Assembly (NCBI RefSeq): GCF_000407565.1
Contig: NZ_ASWI01000003.1
Coordinates: forward strand, 621,501 to 685,500
DNA: 64,000 nucleotides
Direction of reading: 5' to 3'
DNA from: Enterococcus cecorum DSM 20682 = ATCC 43198
GTDB taxonomy: Bacteria > Bacillota > Bacilli > Lactobacillales > Enterococcaceae
Under the pieces are notes generated by a model that searched no databases, was not told the origin of the DNA, and worked only from the letters and a program-made list of their open reading frames with translations. This document shows, one piece after another, positions 16,729 to 26,806 of the stretch. A program made the translations under genes and the position numbers. How positions within the stretch are numbered: position 1 is the first letter of the stretch; each line of letters begins with the position of its first letter.

Positions 16729-16744
16729 TTGAGAACGTTTTCTA
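16729..16744. promoter_or_regulatory. cre-like site upstream of the 6S-like RNA
   Basis: TTGAGAACGTTTTCTA fits the CcpA cre consensus with one mismatch. It lies about 17 bases upstream of the -35 box of the RNA and just after the rarA stop codon. Confidence 0.4.
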
Positions 16745-16775
16745 AAAGGGACTATACTCGTTATTAGATAACTTA

Positions 16776-18050
16776 TTAATGTTGCTTCCATTCTTGGATT
16801 TGTTGATATCTCATGGCTAAGGCTTTTTCATATTTGCCACTTGTTTTTGGTTGATAGTAATGACGATGCACCAGATTGTTTGGCAAGTACTGTTGGTTCA
16901 CCCATTGATTCGGATAGTCATGAGGATACTTATAGTCTATCCCACGATTTAATTTTTTTGCCCCTTGATAGTGACTGTCGCGCAAATGATCTGGCACATC
17001 GCCTGCTTTTCCACTTCTGACATCGGCTAAGGCTGCATCAATGGCGCTAATGGCTGAATTGGATTTAGGAGATAGACACAAATCAATCACAGCATTGGCT
17101 AATGGAATCCGTGCTTCAGGAAATCCTAGTTTTTCAGCAGCTTGGATAGCAGAAACAGTACGGGCAGCGGCTTGCGGATTTGCCAGGCCTACATCTTCAT
17201 AGCCAATGACCATTAACCGCCGACAAATAATAGGTAAATCTCCTGCTTCAATTAACCGCGCCAAATAGTGTAGGGCCGCATCCACATCGCTCCCTCGGAT
17301 AGATTTTTGCAAGGCGGAAATCACATCATAATGGGCATCTCCGTCTTTATCATGGGTCAATGCTTTCTTTTGTAGGCAAGACTCAATAATCTCTAAGGTA
17401 ATTTCAATCTTTCCGGTAGCTTCATCGACGGGAGTGGATTTGACGGCTAATTCTAATCCATTTAAGGCACTTCGTAAATCGCCATTGGTTACCCGTGATA
17501 GATGAAGTCGGGCATTTTCAGCTAGATGAACGGGATATTCGCCCAATCCTTTTTCAGTATCTGCCAATGCTCGGTCAATCGCGGCTAAAATATCTTCTTG
17601 AGTCAATGGTTTTAACTCAAAAATTTGACAACGACTGCGAATGGCAGGGTTGATGGAAATATAAGGATTTTCGGTTGTTGCGCCAATCATAATAATGCGG
17701 CCATTTTCTAGATGAGGCAATAGGAAGTCTTGTTTGGTTTTATCTAAACGGTGAATTTCGTCCAAAAGTAAAATCACCGTACCACTCATTTTGGCTTCTT
17801 CTGCAACGATTTGTAAATCTTTTTTGCTGTCAGTCGCGGCATTTAGCATACGAAAGGCATATTTGGTCGTTCCGGCGATGGCTGAGGCAATACTTGTCTT
17901 TCCTGTGCCTGGGGGTCCATATAAAATCATAGAGGATAGCATTTTAGCTGTAATCATTCGGTCAATAATTTGTCCTGGTCCCACGAGATGCTTTTGCCCA
18001 ACGACTTCGGATAATTGAGTGGGGCGCATGCGATAAGCTAATGGTTTCAT
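16776..18050 (-). CDS. rarA: Replication-associated recombination protein RarA (MgsA)
   Basis: A 424-residue AAA+ ATPase related to clamp loaders and RuvB that acts at stalled forks. Motifs are Walker A GPPGTGKTS (about 48), Walker B LLLDEIHR, sensor GATTENP, and the C-terminal tetramerisation region RGIDYKYPHDYPNQWVNQQY. The ATG at 18050 is preferred because GAGAGG lies nine bases before it; an ATG three codons earlier overlaps the site. Confidence 0.95.
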   Translation of the reverse strand: MKPLAYRMRPTQLSEVVGQKHLVGPGQIIDRMITAKMLSSMILYGPPGTGKTSIASAIAGTTKYAFRMLNAATDSKKDLQIVAEEAKMSGTVILLLDEIHRLDKTKQDFLLPHLENGRIIMIGATTENPYISINPAIRSRCQIFELKPLTQEDILAAIDRALADTEKGLGEYPVHLAENARLHLSRVTNGDLRSALNGLELAVKSTPVDEATGKIEITLEIIESCLQKKALTHDKDGDAHYDVISALQKSIRGSDVDAALHYLARLIEAGDLPIICRRLMVIGYEDVGLANPQAAARTVSAIQAAEKLGFPEARIPLANAVIDLCLSPKSNSAISAIDAALADVRSGKAGDVPDHLRDSHYQGAKKLNRGIDYKYPHDYPNQWVNQQYLPNNLVHRHYYQPKTSGKYEKALAMRYQQIQEWKQH

Positions 18051-18222
18051 ATGATACATCCTCTCTTTTCAAACATTCTTCGCTCTCCTAGTATAGCATT
18101 ATCCGCGCAAAATAAGCTAGTTGAAACATTTTTTTACCCTAATTAATGGTTTTAGCTATGATTTAGTAAAAGAATTGTGTATGATGAAAGTGATGGAAAT
18201 TATTCAGAAAAGAGGGAAATCA

Positions 18223-18678
18223 GTGGCCAAAGAAGATATTTTAACTTTTTTAGACCAACAAATTGATCAAAAAGTGACCGATTATGATGTCGCACTAGAT
18301 TGGAATACTAAAAACCATACGATTGAAATCATTTTTCGTCTCTATTTAGCAAGTAATGAAGAGTTAGCTGGTGAAGAGGAAGTCGAAGCGATAGAATTTG
18401 AAGATGGGATTTTACTTTACACTGAAAAATCTCAATTTGATGCAAATGATTACTTATATACAATGCCTTTTGAGCGTAAAAAAGGGATTGAAAGTACGAC
18501 TTTAGCGGGTCTTATCACGTATTTAAATGAAGTATTAGACCAAGGGATGTCTGATATTTTTGACTTTTTAGAAGATGAAGAAGCTGAAGTGTTTGAATTA
18601 ACTTTTGATGAAGCAAGACTACAAGAAATCATTGAAAATGAAGGATCTGCTCGTTGGATTCCTTATCCTAAATTTTAA
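18223..18678 (+). CDS. DUF3013-like protein
   Basis: A 151-residue acidic protein of a family seen in Lactobacillales and of unknown function. It starts MAKEDILTFLDQQIDQKVTDYDVALDW and has a C-terminal stretch rich in Asp and Glu (IFDFLEDEEAEVFELTFDEARLQE). The start is placed at GTG 18223, ten bases after AGAGGG, since residues further upstream look non-conserved. It is 12 bases ahead of prmA and probably co-transcribed with it. Family assignment is from memory of the pattern. Confidence 0.7.
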   Translation: MAKEDILTFLDQQIDQKVTDYDVALDWNTKNHTIEIIFRLYLASNEELAGEEEVEAIEFEDGILLYTEKSQFDANDYLYTMPFERKKGIESTTLAGLITYLNEVLDQGMSDIFDFLEDEEAEVFELTFDEARLQEIIENEGSARWIPYPKF

Positions 18679-18690
18679 GAAGGTGAAAAG

Positions 18691-19641
18691 ATGAAGTGGA
18701 ATGAAGTAAAAGTCACAACAGAAAGTGAAGCCATCGAAGCGGTGTCTAATATATTAATGGAAGCCGGTGCCAGTGGTGTGATGATTGAAGATAGTTTAGA
18801 TATCGAAAATTATAAAACCGATGCTTATGGCGAATTATTAGACAAAGAAAACTATGAAATGATTACAGAAGGAGCGATTGTTACAGCATATTTTCCTGAA
18901 ACAACCTTCTTACCTGAAATTATGCCAACGATTCAAGCCAGAATTGCGCAATTAGCTGAATTTGGTTTAGCCATTGGTAAAAACGAAGTCGAAATTTCTG
19001 AAGTCTCTGAGGAAAATTGGGCGACGGCGTGGAAAAAATATTATCATCCTGTGCAAATTAGTCGCTTTTTAACGATTGTCCCAAGTTGGCAAGACTATCA
19101 AGCAACCCATCCAGAAGAAAAGATTATCACTTTAGATCCAGGAATGGCCTTTGGTACAGGGACACATCCGACGACTCGCTTAACGTTACAAGCTTTAGAA
19201 GTGACGCTACACGGAGACGAAACGGTACTTGATGTGGGGACAGGCTCAGGTGTGTTAAGTATTGCAAGTAAATATTTAGGGGCAAAAGAGGTCCATGCCT
19301 TTGACTTAGATGAAGTAGCGGTTAGAGCAGCTAAAGAAAATATGGACTTAAACCCGATTGCCAGTGATGTCAAGGTAAGTGCCAATGATTTGCTAAAAGG
19401 AATCGACACCCAAGCGGATGTCATCGTGGCCAATATTTTAGCAGATATTATCGTCTTAATGTTAGCGGATGCGCATCGTTTGTTAAAAGATACTGGGCAT
19501 TTGATTATCTCTGGAATCATCGAAGCCAAACGCGAAATGGTCTTAGCTGCATGTGAAAAAGCAGGCTTTGTCGTGGAACAACAATTGAACCAAAAAGACT
19601 GGTATGCGATAATTTTGAAAAAAGACTTGGGTGAAGACTAA
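18691..19641 (+). CDS. prmA: Ribosomal protein L11 methyltransferase
   Basis: A 316-residue SAM-dependent enzyme that methylates ribosomal protein L11. The N-terminal L11-recognition domain (about 1-100) is joined to a Rossmann methyltransferase with LDPGMAFGTGTHPTT, SAM loop LDVGTGSGVLSIAS (about 178-191) and VVANILADII. AAGGTGA precedes the ATG. The stop codon overlaps the rsmE start by one base (TAATG). Confidence 0.95.
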   Translation: MKWNEVKVTTESEAIEAVSNILMEAGASGVMIEDSLDIENYKTDAYGELLDKENYEMITEGAIVTAYFPETTFLPEIMPTIQARIAQLAEFGLAIGKNEVEISEVSEENWATAWKKYYHPVQISRFLTIVPSWQDYQATHPEEKIITLDPGMAFGTGTHPTTRLTLQALEVTLHGDETVLDVGTGSGVLSIASKYLGAKEVHAFDLDEVAVRAAKENMDLNPIASDVKVSANDLLKGIDTQADVIVANILADIIVLMLADAHRLLKDTGHLIISGIIEAKREMVLAACEKAGFVVEQQLNQKDWYAIILKKDLGED

Positions 19642-20402
19642 TGCAAAGATATTTTGTTGATACCCCTTATCAAGTACAAGAAAGCTATCAGGCAACCAAG
19701 GAAATGTATCATCATATGGTGCACGTGATGCGGATGAAAGTGGGCAGTCAAGTCTATCTAGCTTTTAACGACCAACAAGTCATTATGGCACAAATTAGCG
19801 AAATAACCCCAGATACTTTGACTCTGGTGGAAGTGGCTAAAGAAGAACAAGCAAAAGAATTACCAGTTCATATTACTATTGCTAGTGGCTATCCAAAAGG
19901 TGATAAGCTAGAGTGGATCGTCCAAAAAGCGACAGAACTAGGTATGGCAGAATTGATTGGCTTTCCAGCAGCTAGTTCGGTTGTGAAGTGGAATGATAAA
20001 AAACTAGCTAAAAAACAAGAACGTCTCGAAAAAATTGCCCAAGAAGCTGCGGAACAATCGCATCGTCAAGTCGTACCTAAAATTGATTTGTTGGAACACT
20101 TTACAGATTTATTAAAACGCGCAGCTGAATATGATCACATTGTTATTGCTTATGAAGAATCGGCCAAACAAGGCGAAGATAGTCAATTGGTGAAAGTCTT
20201 TCAACAGCTTGCCCCTAATGAGAAACTTTTAGCGATTTTTGGGCCAGAAGGGGGCATTACGCCGACAGAAATCGAGCAATTCAAGCAATTAGGTGGCAAA
20301 TGCTGTGGATTAGGGCCAAGAATATTACGCACGGAGACCGCACCTTTATATCTTTTAGCAAGCAGTAGTTTCTTTTTTGAATTGATAAACCAAGAAAAGT
20401 GA
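19641..20402 (+). CDS. rsmE: 16S rRNA m3U1498 methyltransferase RsmE
   Basis: A 253-residue SPOUT-class methyltransferase. An N-terminal PUA-like domain (about 1-70) precedes the trefoil-knot SAM site with GPEGGITPTEIE and LGPRILRTETAPLYLLA near the C-terminus. It starts within the stop codon of prmA, so the two are translationally coupled; the same pairing is common in Gram-positive bacteria. Confidence 0.95.
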   Translation: MQRYFVDTPYQVQESYQATKEMYHHMVHVMRMKVGSQVYLAFNDQQVIMAQISEITPDTLTLVEVAKEEQAKELPVHITIASGYPKGDKLEWIVQKATELGMAELIGFPAASSVVKWNDKKLAKKQERLEKIAQEAAEQSHRQVVPKIDLLEHFTDLLKRAAEYDHIVIAYEESAKQGEDSQLVKVFQQLAPNEKLLAIFGPEGGITPTEIEQFKQLGGKCCGLGPRILRTETAPLYLLASSSFFFELINQEK

Positions 20403-20411
20403 GTGAATAAG

Positions 20412-20912
20412 ATGCAACAAGCAATTACAAAGTTAGAAGTAGCACTGACAGAAAATGAATTTGTCTCTGTTCCGAATATGAATGTAGCACAAATCCGTTA
20501 TATCTATGGTTCGTTAAATTTATTTTATTTAAACCAAATTGTGCAAAAGGAAGTGGAGCAAGCAGATGCATTTGACCCTGAGGAATTGATGATGGCCTCG
20601 GCATTTGGTGATATGGCGGTGGAATTAATTCAGATTAATCATACTTTAGGCTTGCCTTCTCTAAGTGAGTATCAAGTGAAGGAAACCTACTTCTTCATTA
20701 ATGATATGTTTGAGTTATTTAATCGGGCGGATGAAGCGATTTATCATCTTTCAAGTCAAATCATTCGTAGTAAGACAACGCATGAACCATTAGATCAAGC
20801 TTTGTTAACGGATATGTTTGATTTGTTGGCTAGTTTGGCTCATTACTGTGGCTTTTCATTTAAGAATTCTTTGCAGATAGCTGTGGATGAGTTTATTGAA
20901 TTTTTATTATAA
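20412..20912 (+). CDS. Conserved protein of unknown function after rsmE
   Basis: A 166-residue, mostly helical, acidic soluble protein starting MQQAITKLEVALTENEF. I do not recognise it. No signal peptide or membrane segment is visible. The frame is open from a GTG at 20403 directly after the rsmE stop; the ATG at 20412 is preferred because GTGAG lies at a workable distance. It is the last gene of the prmA-rsmE unit, before the rel promoter. Confidence 0.7.
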   Translation: MQQAITKLEVALTENEFVSVPNMNVAQIRYIYGSLNLFYLNQIVQKEVEQADAFDPEELMMASAFGDMAVELIQINHTLGLPSLSEYQVKETYFFINDMFELFNRADEAIYHLSSQIIRSKTTHEPLDQALLTDMFDLLASLAHYCGFSFKNSLQIAVDEFIEFLL

Positions 20913-21023
20913 TTTTCGCTGAGTATTTGATGCTTTTTTAGTGTCAGATGCTCTTTTTTTAGGTTAAATAGATAGCTAAAATCGAAAAAAATAAGATAAA
21001 AGCGTTTGAATAGTCGTCTTTCA

Positions 21024-21053
21024 TTGTAATGGATGGAAATTTTTTGCTATAAT
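21024..21053 (+). promoter_or_regulatory. Promoter of rel
   Basis: TTGTAA and a perfect TATAAT are separated by 18 bases, ending 28 bases before the rel ATG. Confidence 0.65.
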
Positions 21054-21080
21054 AGTAGAAAATCAAGCGAGGTGAGTGAA

Positions 21081-23294
21081 ATGGCAAAAGATATCGTACT
21101 TTCAGGGCCAAGTGTAATCAAAATGGTTGCGGACTATATGAGCGAAGAAGAAACCGCCTTTGTCCAAAAAGCTTTAGATTATGCGACGAAAGCCCACGCC
21201 CATCAATTTCGTAAATCAGGCGAGCCATACATTATTCATCCGATTCAAGTAGCTGGACTTTTAGCGGAATTACATATGGATCCACATACCGTTGCCACAG
21301 GATTTTTACATGATGTTGTAGAAGATACTGATGTGACTTTAGAAGATTTAGAAAGAGACTTCGGTAAAGATGTGGCGATGTTAGTCGATGGTGTCACGAA
21401 ATTAGGTAAAATCAAATATAAATCTCATGAAGAACAATTAGCAGAAAATCACCGCAAAATGTTAATTGCGATGGCCAAAGATTTGCGAGTCATCATGGTA
21501 AAATTAGCGGACCGTTTGCATAATATGCGGACGTTAAAACATTTAAGAGAAGATAAACAACGCCGTATTGCACAAGAAACATTGGAAATCTATGCTCCGT
21601 TGGCTCACCGTTTAGGGATTAGCCGCATTAAATGGGAATTAGAAGACCGGGCCTTACGTTATATTAATCCTAGTCAATATTATCGTATCGTTCATTTGAT
21701 GCAGACCAAGCGCGATGAACGAGAAGCCTATATTGCCGAAGCGGTAGAAGAAATTCGTTTAGCGACGGAAGAACTAGAGATTTATGCCGAAATTTATGGA
21801 CGGCCAAAACATATTTATTCGATTTATCGTAAAATGGTCGATAAAAAGAAACAATTTGATGAAATTTACGACTTGTTAGCGATTCGTGTGATTGTGGATT
21901 CCATCAAGGATTGCTACGCGGTGTTGGGTAGTATCCATACCAAATGGAAACCAATGCCAGGGCGTTTTAAAGATTATATTGCGATGCCTAAAGCCAATAT
22001 GTACCAATCCTTGCATACAACAGTCATCGGGCCAAAAGGAAATCCGCTAGAAGTGCAAATCCGTACCCATGAAATGCATGAAATTGCTGAATTCGGGGTT
22101 GCGGCACACTGGGCATATAAACAAGGAAAAACCGATAAAGTCAAACCAGACAGCATGACCAAACAAGTGGGTTGGTTTAAAGAAATTTTGGAACTCAAAG
22201 ATGAAAGCTATGATGCCTCTGAATTTATGGAAGGGGTCAAAGGCGATATCTTTAGTGATAAGGTCTATGTCTTCACTCCTAAAGGCGATGTGACTGAGCT
22301 GCCTCAAGGGTCTGGTCCACTTGATTTCGCTTATAGTATCCACACTGATATTGGAAATAAAACAGTCGGTGCGAAAATCAATGGGAAGATGGTACAACTT
22401 GACTACAAATTGAAAAATGGCGATATTGTCGAAATTTTGACTTCACCTAATTCATTTGGGCCAAGTCGTGACTGGTTGAAATTCGTGGCGACATCTAAGG
22501 CCAAAAATAAGATTAAACGCTTCTTTAAAGTCCAAGATCGCGATGAAAATATCGAAAAAGGGCGTGAAATGGTCAGCAAGGTCATTCAAGATTTAGGCTT
22601 TGTACCAAAAGAAATCTTGACCAAGGCTAAAATTCAAGAGGCGATGTCACGCTTTAATTACCATTCCGAAGAAGACTTATATGCAGCAGTCGGTTTTGGA
22701 GAAATGAGTGCCACGACTTTTGTGAATCGTTTGACCGAAGAAGAACGCAAGCAACAACAAGAAGAAAAACAAAAGCAAGAAGTAGAGGATTTATTGACCA
22801 ATCCAGTGAAAAAAGAACCTGAAAAGATGAAAGTGCGTCATGAAGGCGGCATTGTCATTGAAGGGGTAAATAATCTACTTATTCGTTTGAGCCGTTGTTG
22901 TAATCCGGTGCCAGGCGATGAAATCGTTGGTTATATCACTAAAGGACGTGGGGTGTCGATTCACCGAGCAGACTGTCCAAATGTCCGTCATGCCGTTGAC
23001 TTTGAAAACCGCATGATTGAAGTGGAATGGGAAGATACTGCAGTCATGAATATGGAATTCGATGTTGATTTGGAAATTCATGGCTTCAATCGTAACGGTT
23101 TATTGAATGACATCTTACAAACCGTTAACTCTATGACAAAACAATTGAGTAGCGTAGAAGCAAGATCGAATAAGGAAAAAACAGCCACCATTCGTCTAAC
23201 TTTACGTATTCAAAACTTAAATCATTTGAAATCAATTGTCGATAAAATCAAACAAATTCCCGATGTCTATTCTGTACGTCGGATGAAAGGATGA
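21081..23294 (+). CDS. relA: Bifunctional (p)ppGpp synthetase/hydrolase Rel
   Basis: A 737-residue stringent-response enzyme that makes and degrades (p)ppGpp on sensing uncharged tRNA at the ribosome. The hydrolase domain is intact ([26 protein letters not shown]), so it is bifunctional. The synthetase domain follows (about 240-345, [20 protein letters not shown]). Then come TGS ([11 protein letters not shown]), a zinc/conserved-cysteine region ([11 protein letters not shown]) and a C-terminal ACT domain. The ATG after GAGGTGAGTGAA is used. dtd follows after four bases, a classical pairing. Confidence 0.96.
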   Translation: MAKDIVLSGPSVIKMVADYMSEEETAFVQKALDYATKAHAHQFRKSGEPYIIHPIQVAGLLAELHMDPHTVATGFLHDVVEDTDVTLEDLERDFGKDVAMLVDGVTKLGKIKYKSHEEQLAENHRKMLIAMAKDLRVIMVKLADRLHNMRTLKHLREDKQRRIAQETLEIYAPLAHRLGISRIKWELEDRALRYINPSQYYRIVHLMQTKRDEREAYIAEAVEEIRLATEELEIYAEIYGRPKHIYSIYRKMVDKKKQFDEIYDLLAIRVIVDSIKDCYAVLGSIHTKWKPMPGRFKDYIAMPKANMYQSLHTTVIGPKGNPLEVQIRTHEMHEIAEFGVAAHWAYKQGKTDKVKPDSMTKQVGWFKEILELKDESYDASEFMEGVKGDIFSDKVYVFTPKGDVTELPQGSGPLDFAYSIHTDIGNKTVGAKINGKMVQLDYKLKNGDIVEILTSPNSFGPSRDWLKFVATSKAKNKIKRFFKVQDRDENIEKGREMVSKVIQDLGFVPKEILTKAKIQEAMSRFNYHSEEDLYAAVGFGEMSATTFVNRLTEEERKQQQEEKQKQEVEDLLTNPVKKEPEKMKVRHEGGIVIEGVNNLLIRLSRCCNPVPGDEIVGYITKGRGVSIHRADCPNVRHAVDFENRMIEVEWEDTAVMNMEFDVDLEIHGFNRNGLLNDILQTVNSMTKQLSSVEARSNKEKTATIRLTLRIQNLNHLKSIVDKIKQIPDVYSVRRMKG

Positions 23295-23298
23295 GACC

Positions 23299-23745
23299 AT
23301 GCGCGCGGTAATTCAACGAGTCAGCCAAGCAAAAGTAGTTGTGGATGACAACACAGTAGGTCAAATTGGTAAAGGTTTTATGATTTTACTTGGTGTCCAC
23401 GAAGAAGATACACAAGCTGATGTCGATTATTTAGTAGGAAAAATCAGTAAACTTCGCGTCTTTGAAGATGATCAACAAAAAATGAATCGTTCTATCATTG
23501 ATGTCGATGGGAAAATTTTGAGTATTTCTCAATTTACCTTATTTGCGGACACTAAAAAAGGCAATCGACCAAGCTTTGTGCAAGCGGCTAAACCCGATAC
23601 AGCGATTCCTTTATATGAGGCTTTTAATGAAGGATTGCGTCAAGCAGGCATTCCGGTTGAAACGGGCATTTTCGGTGCTGATATGAAATGTCACCTCGTC
23701 AACGATGGCCCCGTAACGATCATCATCGACAGCCAAAATAAATAA
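23299..23745 (+). CDS. dtd: D-aminoacyl-tRNA deacylase
   Basis: A 148-residue homodimeric enzyme that frees tRNAs mischarged with D-amino acids. The signatures [17 protein letters not shown] (about 77-93) and the Gly-Pro-containing NDGPVTI near the C-terminus form the active-site cleft. Length is exactly as usual. It is in an operon with rel and is followed by a strong terminator. Confidence 0.95.
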   Translation: MRAVIQRVSQAKVVVDDNTVGQIGKGFMILLGVHEEDTQADVDYLVGKISKLRVFEDDQQKMNRSIIDVDGKILSISQFTLFADTKKGNRPSFVQAAKPDTAIPLYEAFNEGLRQAGIPVETGIFGADMKCHLVNDGPVTIIIDSQNK

Positions 23746-23752
23746 ATACAAT

Positions 23753-23802
23753 AAAAAAGGTAGTGATCCGCACAAAAAAAGTGTGGTCGCTACCGTTTTT
23801 TT
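23753..23802 (+). terminator. Terminator of the rel-dtd operon
   Basis: AAGGTAG..GCAC pairs with GTGTGG..CTACCG in a long stem followed by seven T. Confidence 0.9.
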
Positions 23803-23968
23803 AATAGGAATTGGATGGAAAGAATTCTAGAGATGATTGCGTAGAATTATATGATAATACAGATAGTTTTAATTAATAGCAAAAGACATCAGAATGAAGA
23901 AGAATAAACCGTCGACATCTTGTTGCTATGCTAGTTAGTATGCTGCTTATTAATTTTGAGTAGCATTT

Positions 23969-24499
23969 TCACAACAATTTCTTCGGATAAATCCATACAG
24001 AATAGATAATAGGAAAGACTACCCAAATAATTAGCGCGCTAGGAACAATGATATTTCCATTAAAAATAGTGCAAAATAGGAGAATGCCACAACTAATTGG
24101 GACACTTAGAAGCGCGAGAAGTTGATGAGTGGATTGCCAATTTTTAGGATCATTTCTAGTAGAAAAAATGCGAATACCGATAAAAGGGTTATACGCAAGA
24201 ATTGTACTTAAATTACCAATAAATAAAACTCCTGCACAAATTAAGAACAAGGATAAGTCATGTTGAATCTGAGTATTTAGGCTACACAAAAGAATAAATA
24301 CTGTAGATATGATAGTTAAAATAAATTGTAGCGGCCTTTTCACACAATTGTTTAAAATCATGAAAATCTGAATAATTGTAAATAAAATATAAATGATTCC
24401 AAATATATTGGAATATTGATGGTTAGCAAAATAATAACCGACAAGAAATAAAACGAAACTACCCCATATTAAACATTTTGAAAAATGAAGATTATTCAT
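23969..24499 (-). CDS. SdpI family membrane protein
   Basis: A 176-residue protein with about six hydrophobic segments. The loop NPFIGIRIFSTRNDPKNWQSTHQ (about residues 107-129) is the signature of SdpI, the immunity protein against the SdpC toxin of Bacillus. Neither an sdpC-like toxin nor an sdpR repressor is present, so it may be an orphan immunity or general stress protein. It is strongly AT-rich compared with flanking genes and stands alone. Function is inferred from family only. Confidence 0.75.
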   Translation of the reverse strand: MNNLHFSKCLIWGSFVLFLVGYYFANHQYSNIFGIIYILFTIIQIFMILNNCVKRPLQFILTIISTVFILLCSLNTQIQHDLSLFLICAGVLFIGNLSTILAYNPFIGIRIFSTRNDPKNWQSTHQLLALLSVPISCGILLFCTIFNGNIIVPSALIIWVVFPIIYSVWIYPKKLL

Positions 24500-24756
24500 A
24501 TGTTGTGCCTTCTTTCAAATTAATTATAAATCTTTCATCCTAGAATATCCATATACGTTTAAATAAAATACCAACCTCTTCGTGAAATAATATTCGTTGT
24601 ATTATTCCCTACTTTTTCGTTATCAGGAGAAAAGCAGAATGTTCATGAAAATTAATACCCTTGAATTTTGTATTTAGGAAATTTGTGTCATTTGTAAAAA
24701 ATATTTATTTTTTGTAATTATTTTTAGAATTTCCGTGCATTTTAAAAATAAAATAG

Positions 24757-24789
24757 TATAATAGTAAGTGTAAATGAAAAGGTTTTCAT
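24757..24789 (+). promoter_or_regulatory. pckA promoter -10 and cre-like operator
   Basis: A perfect TATAAT lies at 24757-24762. Twelve bases on, ATGAAAAGGTTTTCAT (24774-24789) is a complete inverted repeat that matches the cre consensus except for G in place of the central C. Its position over the start of transcription suits CcpA repression during growth on sugar. The -35 is weak. The remaining roughly 250 bases back to 24500 are AT-rich with no other recognisable element. Confidence 0.6.
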
Positions 24790-24817
24790 ATCAAAGTTCT
24801 GTAGGAGGTTTTGTAGT

Positions 24818-26470
24818 ATGTCAACAATTCAACAATTTAGTCGTAGCGAAATTACCAAAGAGAATCCACGCTTTTCCCCATTTAAAGTGTTGGTAGAGTC
24901 CGCTTTTTATGGCAATCATGTGAGAAGCGTTCAAAATATTCAAGAAGCCTATGAAATGGCTAAGAATGCTCCTGGTACTGTAGTGACTGATATGCTCATT
25001 AAGCATGCCAAAGATTTAGGATTAGCTGAAGATACGAAGATTTTGGTTAATAATGATGGTGCTATCGTAGGTCGTACCGCAGCTGCTCGGGTCATTGTGA
25101 CTGAACCAGGTATTGATCGTGAAGGGTATCGTCGCGTTTTACGAGAAGCCGTTTATCAAGCTACTAAGCAAGAATTCTATAAGACAGAAGTAGTGGTGGG
25201 ACTTGATGAAGAATTTATGGTTCGTAGCCATTTGATGCTACCAAAAGGATTTGAAATGAACCTATACTCATATATGTTGAACTTCCAGTTAGCGACTCAA
25301 GAATGGTTAGACAAGTATAAACAATCCAAACCTTATCCAGAAAATGATATTTATATTTTTGCCAATCCAGAATGGTCTCATCCAGATTTTCCAAATGGAC
25401 TTGCTTTATTTATGCCAGAAGCAAATGTGGCTGCAATCCTAGGTTTACGTTATTTTGGAGAATTGAAGAAAGCAACTTTAACTTTAGCTTGGGCAACGGC
25501 ACATCGCAATGGCTTTGTGGCTTGCCATGGTGGAATGAAGCAATATCACTTGCCAGATAAGACCTTTACGATGGCAGCGTTCGGTTTATCAGGCTCAGGT
25601 AAATCAACCATTACTTTGGCTAAGCACCATGATGAAAATTCGAAAGTAGAAGTATTGCATGATGATGCGTTTGTCATTAATCGTGCGACAGGAAGTACCA
25701 CTGCTTTGGAACCATCTTATTTTGATAAAGTGCAAGATTATCCATTGACCGATGATGCGGTGAATTATTTCTTAACTTGTCAAAATGTCGGTATTACCTT
25801 AGACGAAGAGGGTAAGAAAGTATTAGTCCTTGAAGATGTGCGTAATGGTAATGGTCGTACAGTAAAATCTCGTTATGTTACACCAAATCGTGTAGACCAT
25901 TTATCTGAAAAAATCGATGCCATCTTCTGGATTATGAAAGATAATACGTTGCCACCAGTGATTAAAATCAATAATCCTACGTTAGCCGCTGTGTTTGGCT
26001 TGACCTTAGCTACTAAACGTTCAACGGCAGAAAACTTAGTCGGTAAAGTTCGCCGTGATCAATTGGTTATTGAACCATATGCAAATCCATTCAGAAGTTA
26101 TAAATTATCTGAAGACTATCTTGCTTTCCGTGAATTATTCGCAAACCAACATACAGCTTGTTACGTATTAAACACGGATGAATTCAATGGTAAGAAGGTT
26201 ACGAAAGAAGTCACTTTAGGAAGTATTGAAAAGATTATTGCTGAAAGTGGCGAATTCAAACCATTTGGCACGATTGAAGATGTAGAATACTTAGCAATTG
26301 ATGGCTATCCAGTTGATTTTGAGGATAAAGCTTATTGTGAACGCTTAAAAGATAGAATGGAAACTCGTTTGGACTTTATTCGAGCGCAAGATCATCTAAA
26401 AGACGGCTATCATGCATTGCCTCAAGAAACAGCCGAGTTAATGCGTAAAATTGTCAATCAATTGAGTTAA
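24818..26470 (+). CDS. pckA: Phosphoenolpyruvate carboxykinase (ATP)
   Basis: A 550-residue cytosolic enzyme converting oxaloacetate and ATP to PEP, CO2 and ADP (or the reverse, fixing CO2). Visible are the phosphate-binding loop GLSGSGKST (about 255-263), HGGMKQYHLPDKTF just before it, the HDDAF metal-site region, and NGRTVKSRY. TAGGAGG precedes the ATG. It is a single gene with its own promoter and cre-like site, which fits a gluconeogenic or anaplerotic enzyme under carbon control. Confidence 0.92.
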   Translation: MSTIQQFSRSEITKENPRFSPFKVLVESAFYGNHVRSVQNIQEAYEMAKNAPGTVVTDMLIKHAKDLGLAEDTKILVNNDGAIVGRTAAARVIVTEPGIDREGYRRVLREAVYQATKQEFYKTEVVVGLDEEFMVRSHLMLPKGFEMNLYSYMLNFQLATQEWLDKYKQSKPYPENDIYIFANPEWSHPDFPNGLALFMPEANVAAILGLRYFGELKKATLTLAWATAHRNGFVACHGGMKQYHLPDKTFTMAAFGLSGSGKSTITLAKHHDENSKVEVLHDDAFVINRATGSTTALEPSYFDKVQDYPLTDDAVNYFLTCQNVGITLDEEGKKVLVLEDVRNGNGRTVKSRYVTPNRVDHLSEKIDAIFWIMKDNTLPPVIKINNPTLAAVFGLTLATKRSTAENLVGKVRRDQLVIEPYANPFRSYKLSEDYLAFRELFANQHTACYVLNTDEFNGKKVTKEVTLGSIEKIIAESGEFKPFGTIEDVEYLAIDGYPVDFEDKAYCERLKDRMETRLDFIRAQDHLKDGYHALPQETAELMRKIVNQLS

Positions 26471-26539
26471 AAGAAAAAGGCTATAGCTAATTTAAGGGTT
26501 GTAATAGGTAGGTTGTAGCCGATAAAGAGGGATTAAAAA

Positions 26540-26752
26540 ATGGTACTATTTGAAAAGATGATTATTCTATTAACAATTGTTACTTATCTGGCGAATTATT
26601 TAACCTATTTATTTATGAAGCACAAAAAAATCAAAAATGGTTTTGAACGGTGCGCCCTATTTCTAGCAGTAAATATGAGCTTAATACTTTTTGATGGCTT
26701 ATTTGCCGTTATTGGCAAGATTTTATTTGATGAACTCTTGCTATTAGAATAA
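26540..26752 (+). CDS. Small membrane protein of unknown function
   Basis: A 70-residue protein with two hydrophobic segments (about 6-26 and 40-66) and a basic loop KHKKIKNG between them. AGAGGGA lies upstream of the ATG. I do not recognise a family. It follows pckA by 69 bases without a clear terminator and converges with another small membrane gene at 26805. Confidence 0.55.
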   Translation: MVLFEKMIILLTIVTYLANYLTYLFMKHKKIKNGFERCALFLAVNMSLILFDGLFAVIGKILFDELLLLE

Positions 26753-26769
26753 ACAGGAATAAAAGAATT

Positions 26770-26806
26770 CCGGCGATGCGCAAAATTGCTACATCGCTGG
26801 ACTTTT
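26770..26806. terminator. Bidirectional terminator between two small membrane genes
   Basis: CCGGCGATG pairs with CATCGCTGG, with T-rich sequence on each side. Confidence 0.7.

Noticed and set aside
22047-22397. 116-codon minus-strand frame inside rel
   Set aside because: It is a shadow of the strongly conserved synthetase/TGS region of Rel on the other strand.
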